NCBI RefSeq assembly: GCF_032854445.1 | Contig: NW_027018225.1 | Coordinates: 1-54,206, forward strand | Direction: 5' to 3' | DNA length: 54,206 nt | From: Liolophura sinensis | Taxonomy: Eukaryota; Mollusca; Polyplacophora; Chitonida; Chitonidae | Part shown: positions 25,601-35,231 of the stretch, in pieces | Layout of the letters: each line of letters begins with the position of its first letter | How positions within the stretch are numbered: position 1 is the first letter of the stretch | Made by a program: the position numbers and the translations under genes | Notes under the pieces: generated by a model | Database searches by the model: none | Seen by the model: the letters and a program-made list of their open reading frames with translations, nothing else | What the model was told of the DNA's origin: nothing

Positions 25601-26444
25601 CACCATTTGTACATAAAAAAACACAAGGTACTTGATACAGTCTGCTGTAAAAAGTACAACTAAACACTGACCCACTTCAGTAAGGTGCCAAAAGATGCGG
25701 AATTGAGCCAGGCATCGGCAGCTGTTGAAAAATTGCAAATATTCCTGGTTTCCATGGAGTAAGAGCCGTTGCTGGGCACGTGATTATGACATAAATGATC
25801 ATTCAATTGTCGCCACAGCCAAAAGTATTGGTCAGAGAGCAACGCGGTTTGCACCATTCGATTTGTCGTCACAAAATACGTCGGATTAGCCTCTTACCAG
25901 CAGCACTGGAACAGTTTTTCCACTTTTGCGTTTTTGCCTGGTCTTTTTGTTAATTGAAATCGGCTACACTGTACTCTGTACAATCGCGACTAGTCATTAC
26001 TATATTCAACTTTTGACTATAAGTTATGTGCCCTTCGGTAGCCCAGAAGACGTCAAATCTTTGGGCTAAGCCCATTTAACTCACCCAGCAATTGTCTTAC
26101 TTCTAAGTGCAAGACAATCTCAATGTCTTTATCTACGTGTAGAAAAACTACACCATATGTACGTGAAAAACACAAGGTACTTGATACAGTCTGCTGTAAA
26201 AAGTACAACTGAACACTGACCCACTTCAGTAAGGTGCCAAAAGATGCGGAATTGAGCCAGGCATCGGCAGCTGTTAAAAAATTGCAAATATCCCTGCTTT
26301 CCATGGAGTAAGAGCCATTGCTGGGCACGTGATTATGACATCAATATTCATTGATTTGTCGCTACAGCCAAAAGTATTGGTCGGAGAGCAACGCGGTTTG
26401 CACCATTCGATTTCTCGTCACAAAATACGTCGGATTAGCCTCTT
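22601..26444 (+). repeat. 4-monomer unit (2,196 bp) and its partial second copy
   Basis: The monomers at 22601, 23149 and 23699 correspond to those at 24797, 25346 and 25896, offset by 2,196-2,197 bp. Shared markers are TTAAAAAATTGTAAAGTTCC with AGTCGGAGAGC and GCGGATTGC; GCGTTTTTGCC with CATAAAAAAACAC; and ACTAGTCATTAC with CTACACCATATG. The third member differs at its right end: the copy at 25896 switches to CTGCTTTCC and GAGCCATTG, as in the monomer at 22051, so it is a fusion. Confidence 0.72.
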
Positions 26445-29400
26445 ACCAGCAGCACTGGAACAGTTTTTCCACTTTTGCATTTTTGCCTGGTCTTTTTGTT
26501 AATTGAAATCGGCTACACTGTACTCTGTACAATCGCGACTGGTCATTACTATATTCAACTTTTGACTATAAGTTATGTGCCCTTCGGTAGCCCAGAAGAC
26601 CTGAAATCTTTGGGCTACGCCCATTTAACTCACCCAGCAATTGCCTTACTTCTAAGTGCAAGACAATCTCAATGTCTTTATCTACGTGTAGAAAAACCAC
26701 ACCATTTGTACATAAAAAAACACAAGGTACTTGATACAGTCTGCTGTAAAAAGTACAACTAAACACTGACCCACATTTATAAGGTGCCAAAAGATGCGGA
26801 ATTGGGCCAGGTATCGGCAGCTGTTGAAAAATTGCCAATTTCCCTGGTTTCCATGGAGTAAGAGCCGTTGCTGGGCACGTGATTATGACATAAATGATCA
26901 TTCAATTGTCGCTACAGCCAAAAGTATTGGTCGGAGAGCAACGCGGTTTGCACCATTCGATTTCTCGTCACAAAATACGTCGGATTAACCTCTTACCAGC
27001 AGCACTGGAACAGTTTTTCCACTTTTGCATTTTTGCCTGGTCTTTTTGTTAATTGAAATCGGCTACACTGTACTCTGTACAATCGCGACTGGTCATTACT
27101 ATATTCAACTTTTGAGTATAAGTTATGTGCCCTTCGGTAGCCCAGAAAACCTGAAATCTTTGGGCCAAGCCCATTTACCTCACCCAGTAATTGTCTTACT
27201 TCTAAGTGCAAGACAATCTCAATGTCTTTATCTACGTGTAGAAAAACCACACCATTTGTACATGAGAAACACAAGGTACTTGATACAGTCTGCTGTAAAA
27301 AGTACATCTAAACACTGACCCACATTTATAAGGTGCCAAAAGATGCGGAATTGAGCCAGGCATCGGCAGCTGTTCAAAAATTGCAAATATCCCTGGTTTC
27401 CATGGAGTAAGAGCCGTTGCTGTGCACGTGATTATGACATAAATGATCATTGAATTGTCGCTACAGCCAAAAGGATTGGTCGGAGAGCAACGCGGTTTGC
27501 ACCATTCGATTTCTCGTCACAAAGTACGTCGGATTAGCCTCTTACCAGCAGCACTGGAACAATTTTTCCAATTTTGCGTTTTTGCCTGGTCTTTTTGTTA
27601 ATTGAAATCGGCTACACTGTACTCTGTACAATCGCGACTGGTCATTACTATATTCAACTTTTGACTATAAGTTATGTGCCCTTCGGTAGCCCAGAAGACC
27701 TGAAATCTTTGGGCTAAGCCCATTTAACTTACCCAGCAATTGCCTTACTTCTAAGTGCAAGACAATCTCAATGTCTTTATCTACGTGTAGAAAAACCACA
27801 CCATTTGTACGTGAAAAACACAAGGTACTTGATACAGTCTGCTGTAAAAAGTACAACTGAACACTGACTTACTTCAGTAAGAAGCCAAAAGATGCGGAAT
27901 TGAGCCAGGCATCGGCAGCTGTTGAAAAATTGCAAATTTCCCTGGTTTCCATGGAGTAAGAGCCGTTGCTGGGCACGTGATTATGACATAAATGATCATT
28001 CAATTGTCACTACAGCCAAAAGTATTAGTCGGAGAGCAACGCGGTTTGCACCATTCGATTTCTCGTCACAAAATACGTCGGATTAGCCTCTTACCAGCAG
28101 CACTGGAACAGTTTTTCCACTTTTGCATTTTTGCCTGGTCTTTTTGTTAATTGAAATCGGCTACACTGTACTCTGTACAATCGCGACTGGTCATTACTAT
28201 ATTCAACTATTGACTATAAGTTATGTGCCCTTCGGTAGCCCAGAAGACGTCAAATCTTTGGGCTAAGCCCATTTAACTCACCCAGCAATTGTCTTACTTC
28301 TAAGTCCAAGGCAATCTCAAAGTCTTTATCTACGTGTAGAAAAACCAGACCATTTGTACATAAAAAACACAAGGTACTTGATACAGTCTGCTGTAAAAAG
28401 TACAACTGACCACAGACCCACATGAATAAGGTGCCAAAAGATGCGGAATTGAGCCAGGTATCGGCAGCTGTTGAAAAATTGCTAATTTCCCTGGTTTCCT
28501 TGGAGTAAGAGCCGTTGCTGGGCACGTGATTATGACATAAATGATCATTCAATGGTCACTACAGGCAAAAGTATTGGTCGGAGAGCAACGCGGTTTGCAC
28601 CATTCGATTTGTCGTCACAAAATACGTCGGATTAGTCTCTTACCAGCAGCACTGGAACAATTTTTCCAATTTTGCATTTTTGCCTGGTCTTTTTGTTAAT
28701 TGAAATCGGCTACACTGTACTATGTACCATCGCGACTGGTCATTACTATATTCAACTTTTGACTATATGTTATGTGCCTTTCGGTAGCCCAGAAGACGTC
28801 AAATCTTTGGGCTAAGCCCATTTAACTCACCCAGCAATTGCCTTACTTCTAAGTCCAAGACAATCTCAATGTCTTTATCTACGTGTAGAAAAACCACACC
28901 ATTTGTACATAAAAAACACAAGGTACTTGATACAGTCTGCTGTAAAAAGTACAACTGAACACTGACCCACTTCAGTAAGGTGCCAATAGATGCGGAATTG
29001 GGCCAGGCATCGGCAGCTGTTAAAAAATTGCAAATATCCCTGGTTTCCTTGGAGTAAGAGCCGTTGCTGGACACGTGAATATGACATCAATGATCATTGA
29101 ATTGTCGCTACAGCCAAAAGTATTGGTCGGAGAGCAACGCGGTTTGCACCATTCGATTTCTCGTCACAAAATACATCGGATTAGCCTCTTACCAGCAGCA
29201 CTGGAACAGTTTTTCCACTTTTGCATTTTTGCCTGGTCTTTTTGTTAATTGAAATCGGCTACACTGTACTCTGTACCATCGCGACTGGTCATTACTATAT
29301 TCAACTTTTGACTATATGTTATGTGCCCTTCGGTAGCCCAGAAGACGTCAAATCTTTGGGCTAAGCCCATTTAACTCACCCAGCAATTGCCTTACTTCTA

Positions 29401-32400
29401 AGTGCAAGACAATCTCAATGTCTTTATCTACGTGTAGAAAAACCAGACCATTTGTACATAAAAAACACAAGGTACTTGATACAGTCTGCTGTAAAAAGTA
29501 CAACTGACCACAGACCCACTTCAGTAAAGTGCCAAAAGATGCGGAATTGAGCCAGGCATTGGCAGCTGTTGAAAAATTGCCAATTTCCCTGGTTTCCATG
29601 GAGTAAGAGCCGTTGCTGGGCACGTGATTATGACATCAATGATCATTCAATTGTCACTACAGCCAAAAGTATTGGTCGGAGAGCAACGCGGTTTGCACCA
29701 TTCGATTTCTCGTCACAAAATACGTCGAATTAGCCTCTTATCAGCAGCACTGGAAAAGTTTTTCCACGTTTGCATTTTTGCCTGGTCTTTTTGTTAATTG
29801 AAATCGGCTACACTGTACTCTGTACAATCGCGACTGGTCATTACTATATTCAACTTTTGACTATATGTTATGTGCCCTTCGGTAGCCCAGAAGACCTGAA
29901 ATCTTTGGGCTAAGCCCATTTAACTCACCCAGCAATTGCCTTACTTCTAAGTGCAAGACAATCTCAATGTTATTATCTACGTGTAGAAAAACCACACCAT
30001 TTGTACGTGAAAAACACAAGGTACTTGATACAGTCTGCTGTAAAAAGTACAACTGAACACTGACCCACTTCAGTAAGGTGCCAAAAGATGCGGAATTGAG
30101 CCAGGCATCGGCAGCTGTTAAAAAATTGCAAATTTCCCTGGTTTCCATGGAGTAAGAGCCGTTGCTGGGCACGTGATTATGACATAAATGATCATTCAAT
30201 TGTCACTACAGGCAAAAGTATTAGTCGGAGAGCAACGCGGTTTGCACCATTCGATTTCTCGTCACAAAATACGTCGGATTAGCCTCTTACCAGCAGCACT
30301 GGAACAGTTTTTCCACTTTTGCATTTTTGCCTGGTCTTTTTGTTAATTGAAATCGGCTACACTGTACTCTGTACAATCGCGACTGGTCATTACTATATTC
30401 AACTATTGACTATAAGTTATGTGCCCTTCGGTAGCCCAGAAGACGTCAAATCTTTGGGCTAAGCCCATTTAACTCACCCAGCAATTGTCTTACTTCTAAG
30501 TCCAAGGCAATCACAATGTCTTTATCTACGTGTAGAAAAATCACACCATTTGTACGTGAGAAACACAGGGTACTTGATACAGTCTGCTGTAAAAAGTACA
30601 ACTGAACACTGACCCACTTCAGTAAGGTGCCAAAAGATGCGGAATTGGGCCAGGCATCGGCAGCTGTTGAAAAATTGCAAATTTCCCTGGTTTCCATGGA
30701 GTAAGAGCCGTTGCTGGGCACGTGATTATGACATAAATGATCATTCAATTGTCACTACAGCCAAAAGTAATGGTCGGAGAGCAACGCGGTTTGCACCATT
30801 CGATTTCTCGTCACAAAATACGTCGGATTAGCCTCTTACCAGCAGCACTGGAACAGTTTTTCCACTTTTGCATTTTTACCTGGTCTTTTTGTTAATTGAA
30901 ATCGGCTACACTGTACTCTGTACAATCTCGACTGGTCATTACTATATTCAACTTTTGACTATAAGTTATGTGCCCTTCGGTAGCCCAGAAGACGTCAAAT
31001 CTTTGGGCTAAGCCCATTTAACCCACCCAGCAATTGTCTTACTTCTCAGTCCAAGACAATCTCAATGTCTTTATCTACGTGTAGAAAAACCACACCATTT
31101 GTACGTGAAAAAACACAAGGTACTTGATACAGTCTGCTGTAAAAAGTACAACTGAACACTGACCCACTTCAGTAAGGTGCCAAAAGATGCGGAATTGAGC
31201 CAGGCATCGGCAGCTGTTGAAAAATTGTAAAGTTCCCTGGTTTCCATGTAGTAAGAGCCGTTGCTGTGCACGTGATTATGACATAAATGATCATTCAATT
31301 GTCGCTACAGCCAAAAGTGTTGGTCGGAGAGCAACGCGGATTGCACCATTCGATTTCTCGTCACAAAATACGTCGGATTAGCCTCTTACTAGTAGCACTG
31401 GAACAGTTTTTCCACTTTTGCATTTTTGCCTGGTCCTTTTGTTAATTGAAATCGGCTACACTGTACTCTGTACAATCGCGACTGGTCATTACTATATTCA
31501 ACTTTTGACTATAAGTTATGTGCCCTTGGGTAGCTCAGAAGACCTGAAATCTTAGGGCCAAGCCCATTTAACTCACCCAGCAATTGGCTTACTTCTAAGT
31601 CCAAGACAATCTCAATGTCTTTATCTACGTGTAGAAAAACCACACCATTTGTACACAATAAAACACAAGGTACTTGATACAGTCTGCTGTAAAAAGTACA
31701 ACTAAACACTTACCCACATTTATAAGGTGCAAAAAGATGGGGATTTGGGCCAGGCATCGGCAGCTGTTAAATAATTGCAAATATCCCTGGTTTCCATGGA
31801 GTAAGAGCCGTTGCTGGGCACGTGATTATGACATAAATGATCATTGAATTGTCGCTACAGACAAAAGTATTGGTCGGAGAGCAACGCGGTTTGCACCATT
31901 CGATTTCTCGTCACAAATACGTTGGATTAGCCTCTTACTGGCAGCACTGGAACAGTTTTTCCACTTTTGCATTTTTACCTGGTCTTTTTGTTAATTGAAA
32001 TCGGCTACACTGTACTCTGTACAATCGCGACTGGTCATTACTATATTCAACTTTTGACTATAAGTTATGTGCCCTTCCGTAGCCCAGAAGACCTGAAATC
32101 TTTGGGCTAAGCCCATTTAACTCACCCAGCAATTGCCTTACTTCTAAGTGCAAGACAATCTCAATGTCTTTATCTATGTGTAGAAAAACCACACCATTTG
32201 TACGTGAAAAACACAAGGTACTTGATACAGTCTGCTGTAAAAAGTACAACTGAACACTGACCCACATTAATAAGGTGCCAAAAGATGCGGAATTGGGCCA
32301 GGCATCGGCAGCTGTTAAAAAATTGCAAATTTCTCTGGTTTCCATGGAGTAAGAGCCGTTGCTGGGCACGTGATTATGACATCAATGATCATTCAATTGT

Positions 32401-32504
32401 CGCTACAGCCAAAAGTATTGGTCGGAGAGCAACGCGGTTTGCACCATTCGATTTCTCGTCACAAAATACGTCGGATTAGCCTCTTACCAGCAGCACTGGA
32501 ACAG

Positions 32505-32545
32505 TTTTTCCACTTTTGCATTTTTACCTGGTCTTTTTGTTAATT
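32505..32545 (+). other. T-rich tract near monomer start (representative copy)
   Basis: Positions 20-60 of the monomer contain runs of five, four, five and five T, separated by short GC-containing spacers, then TTAATTG. The equivalent stretch exists in every full-length copy. Its first half is the main subtype-variable region (TTTTTCCAC, TTTTCGCAC, TTTTTCCAATTTT, TTTTTCTAATTTT). T-tracts can bend DNA or disfavour nucleosomes, but centre spacings of about 8, 8 and 13 bases are not clean helical phasing. Confidence 0.6.
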
Positions 32546-32559
32546 GAAATCGGCTACAC

Positions 32560-32572
32560 TGTACTCTGTACA
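32560..32572. other. 13-bp inverted repeat TGTAC-TCT-GTACA
   Basis: Five-base perfect arms (TGTAC and GTACA) flank TCT at monomer positions 75-87. A TCGCGA palindrome follows two bases later (32574-32579). The element is seen in most copies. Type e copies (2200, 8785, 13726, 16735) change it to TGTACTATGTACC, shortening the right arm. Function is unknown. Confidence 0.6.
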
Positions 32573-32651
32573 ATCGCGACTGGTCATTACTATATTCAAC
32601 TTTTGACTATAAGTTATGTGCCCTTCGGTAGCCCAGAAGACCTGAAATCTT

Positions 32652-32664
32652 TGGGCTAAGCCCA
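32652..32664. other. 13-bp GC-rich quasi-palindrome TGGGCTAAGCCCA
   Basis: Six-base arms (TGGGCT and AGCCCA) flank a single A at monomer positions 167-179. The element stands out in an AT-rich surrounding. Variants keep outer symmetry (GGGCCAAGCCC, GGGCGAAGCCC, GGGCTCAGCCC) or break one arm (TTCGGCTAAGCCC in many B and E copies; TTTTGGCTAAGCCC in f). This is symmetry seen directly; any binding factor is unknown. Confidence 0.6.
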
Positions 32665-32766
32665 TTTAACTCACGCAGCAATTGCCTTACTTCTAAGTGC
32701 AAGACAATCTCAATGTCTTTATCTACGTGTAAAAAAACCACACCATTTGTACGTGAAAAACACAGG

Positions 32767-32796
32767 GTACTTGATACAGTCTGCTGTAAAAAGTAC
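32767..32796. other. 30-bp nested inverted repeat, the strongest dyad of the monomer
   Basis: The outer arms are GTACTT and AAGTAC. The inner arms are TACAG and CTGTA around a TCTG loop. A two-base GA/AA mismatch separates inner and outer arms on each side, giving 11 paired positions in 30 bases. It lies at monomer positions 282-311. By eye nearly every copy keeps all 30 bases. Departures noticed are in the monomers at 13726, 20405, 20954, 22051, 36331, 46215, 50059 and 52807, and it is absent from the truncated copy at 15373. It could extrude as a cruciform or bind a dimeric protein; neither is shown. Confidence 0.65.
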
Positions 32797-32915
32797 AACT
32801 GAACACTGACCCACATTTATAAGGTGCCAAAAGATGCGGAATTGGGCCAGGCATCGGCAGCTGTTAAAAAATTCCAAATATCCCTGGTTTCCATGGAGTA
32901 AGAGCCGTTGCTGGG

Positions 32916-32923
32916 CACGTGAT
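32916..32923. other. Near-invariant CACGTGAT box (E-box; reverse ATCACGTG)
   Basis: This is CACGTG followed by AT at monomer positions 431-438. The three bases just before CACGTG differ by subtype (GTG, GGG or ACG), yet the core is kept in almost all copies. Exceptions seen are TACGTGAT (about 15254), CACGTTAT (about 21932) and CACGTGAA (about 29072). CACGTG is the classic binding site of bHLH proteins, and ATCACGTG fits the budding-yeast CDEI consensus RTCACRTG. No CDEIII-like element was seen, so a link to yeast-type centromeres is not supported. Confidence 0.55.
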
Positions 32924-32925
32924 TA

Positions 32926-32951
32926 TGACATAAATGATCATTCAATTGTCA
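32926..32951. other. 26-bp AT-rich imperfect dyad around AATGATCATT
   Basis: A perfect 10-bp palindrome AATGATCATT sits between TGACA on the left and TGTCA on the right, at monomer positions 441-466. The two symmetry centres differ by one base. Subtypes vary next to the core: ATAAATG or ATCAATG on the left, ATTCAATTG or ATTGAATTG on the right. Copies combining TCAATG with CATTGA (for example 18277-18290 and 22496-22509) have a 14-bp perfect palindrome. It lies three bases after the CACGTGAT box. Confidence 0.62.
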
Positions 32952-32978
32952 CTACAGCCAAAAGTATTGGTCGGAGAG

Positions 32979-33014
32979 TAACGCTTTTTGCACCATTCAA
33001 TTTCTCGTCACAAC
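32979..33014 (+). other. Type-A-specific substitution cluster
   Basis: Within about 36 bases, type A differs from the usual monomer at five positions: AGTAACGCTTTTTGC versus AGCAACGCGGTTTGC, TTCAATTT versus TTCGATTT, and CAACATAC versus CAAAATAC. The same cluster is present in the monomers at 32486, 33035, 36880, 45666, 47864, 49512 and 51707. The rest of these monomers is close to the general consensus, so the patch looks inherited as a block. Confidence 0.7.
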
Positions 33015-33034
33015 ATACGTCGGATTAGCCTCTT

Positions 33035-35231
33035 ACCAGCAGCACTGGAACAGTTTTTCCACTTTTGCATTTTTACCTGGTCTTTTTGTTAATTGAAATC
33101 GGCTACACTGTACTCTGTACAATCGCGACTGGTCATTACTATATTCAACTTTTGACTATAAGTTATGTGCCCTTCGGTAGCCCAGAAGACCTGAAATCTT
33201 TGGGCTAAGCCCATTTAACTCACGCAGCAATTGCCTTACTTCTAAGTGCAAGACAATCTCAATGTCTTTATCTACGTGTAAAAAAACCACACCATTTGTA
33301 CGTGAAAAACACAGGGTACTTGATACAGTCTGCTGTAAAAAGTACAACTGAACACTGACCCACATTTATAAGGTGCCAAAAGATGCGGAATTGGGCCAGG
33401 CATCGGCAGCTGTTAAAAAATTCCAAATATCCCTGGTTTCCATGGAGTAAGAGCCGTTGCTGGGCACGTGATTATGACATAAATGATCATTCAATTGTCA
33501 CTACAGCCAAAAGTATTGGTCGGAGAGTAACGCTTTTTGCACCATTCAATTTCTCGTCACAACATACGTCGGATTAGCCTCTTACCAGCAGCACTGGAAC
33601 AATTTTTCCACTTTTGCATTTTTACCTGGTCTTTTTGTTAATTGAAATCGGCTACACTGTACTCTGTACAATCGCGACTGGTCATTACTATATTCAACTT
33701 TTGACTATAAGTTATGTGCCCTTCGGTAGCCCAGAAGACGTCAAATCTTTCGGCTAAGCCCATTTAACTCACCCAGCAATTGCCTTACTTCTAAGTGCAA
33801 GACAATCACAATGTCTTTATCTACGTGTAGAAAAATCACACCATTTGTACGTGAGAAACACAAGGTACTTGATACAGTCTGCTGTAAAAAGTACAACTGA
33901 ACACTGACCCACTTCAGTAAGATGCCAAAAGATGCGGAATTGAGCCAGGCATCGGCAGCTGTTGAAAAATTGCAAATATCCCTGGTTTCCATGGAGTAAG
34001 AGCCGTTGCTGGGCACGTGATTATGACATCAATGATCATTCAATTGTCGCTACAGCCAAAAGAATTGGTCGGAGAGCAACGCGGTTTGCACCATTCGATT
34101 TCTCGTCACAAAATACGTCGGATTAGTCTCTTACCAGCAGCACTGGAACAGTTTTTCCACTTTTGCATTTTTACCTGGTCTTTTTGTTAATTGAAATCGG
34201 CTACACTGTACTCTGTACAATCGCGACTGGTCATTACTATATTCAACTTTTGACTATAAGTTATGTGCCCTTCGGTAGCCCAGAAGACCTGAAATCTTTG
34301 GGCTAAGCCCATTTAACTCACGCAGCAATTGCCTTACTTCTAAGTCCAAGACAATCTCAATGTCTTTATCTACGTGTAGAAAAACCACACCATTTGTACG
34401 TAAAAAAACACAAGGTACTTGATACAGTCTGCTGTAAAAAGTACAACTGAACACTGACCCACTTCAGTAAAGTGCCAAAAGATGCGGAATTGAGCCAGGC
34501 ATTGGCAGCTGTTGAAAAATTGTAAAGTTCCCTGGTTTCCATGGAGTAAGAGCCGTTGCTACGCACGTGATTATGACATAAATGATCATTCAATTGTCGC
34601 TACAGCCAAAAGTATTGGTCGGAGAGCAACGCGGATTGCACCATTCGATTTTTCGTCACAAAATACGTCGGATTAGCCTCTTACTAGTAGCACTGGAACA
34701 GTTTTTCCACTTTTGCATTTTTGCCTGGTCTTTTTGTTAATTGAAATCGGCTACACTGTACTCTGTACAATCGCGACTGGTCATTACTATATTCAACTTT
34801 TGACTATAAGTTATGTGCCCTTCGGTAGCTCAGAAGACCTGAAATCTTATGGCCAAGCCCATTTAACTCACCCAGCAATTGTCTTACTTCTAAGTCCAAG
34901 ACAATCTCAATGTCTTTATCTACGTGTAGAAAAACCACACCATTTGTACATAAAAAACACAAGGTACTTGATACAGTCTGCTGTAAAAAGTACAACTAAA
35001 CACTTACCCACATTTATAAGGTGCCAAAAGATGCGGAATTGAGCCAGGCATCGGCAGCTGTTGAAAAATTGCAAATTTCCCTGGTTTCCATGGAGTAAGA
35101 GCCGTTGCTGGGCACGTGATTATGACATAAATGATCATTCAATTGTCACTACAGCCAAAAGTATTGGTCGGAGAGCAACGCGGTTTGCACCATTCGATTT
35201 CTCGTCACAAAATACGTCGGATTAGCCTCTT
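33035..35231 (+). repeat. Canonical A-B-C-D unit, copy 1
   Basis: The monomers at 33035 (A), 33584 (B), 34133 (C, 550 bp because of the AAAAAAAC run) and 34683 (D) form the base HOR unit of domain III. The same order recurs at 36880-39077. Transitions between types coincide with monomer boundaries marked by shared end variants: B ends GATTAGTCTC, and C ends with TTTTTCG and leads to ACTAGTAG. Confidence 0.8.

Larger units (their letters stand above)
18383..30288 (+). repeat. Domain II: mosaic array with 4-monomer periodicity
   Basis: Monomer starts: 18383 (fused), 19308, 19856, 20405, 20954, 21502, 22051, 22601, 23149, 23699, 24248, 24797, 25346, 25896, 26445, 26995, 27544, 28093, 28642, 29191 and 29740. 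Subtypes are less crisp than in the flanking domains, but markers recur four monomers apart. ACTAGTAG with GAAACCGG occurs at 18383 and 20405. GCGCTGG with GCGTTTTTGCC and CGTGAGAAAC occurs at 19308 and 21502. ACTAGTCATTAC with CTACACCATATG occurs at 23699 and 25896. AACTATTGACTATAAG occurs at 28093 and in the first monomer of domain III (30289). No unique sequence or insertion lies between copies. Confidence 0.7.
32486..33583 (+). repeat. Neighbouring identical type-A monomers
   Basis: The copies at 32486-33034 and 33035-33583 appear identical over all 549 bases when read side by side, including rare features (AAAAAATTCCAAATATCC, CACAGGG, AACGCTTTTTGC). Neighbouring monomers elsewhere in the array belong to different subtypes. 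This is therefore a very recent single-monomer duplication, or an assembly artefact. Confidence 0.88.

Noticed and set aside
32486-33034. Internal 183-bp subrepeats that would explain 549 = 3 x 183
   Set aside because: Comparing the three thirds of a monomer by eye shows no convincing similarity beyond short shared words such as GTAC and AATTG.
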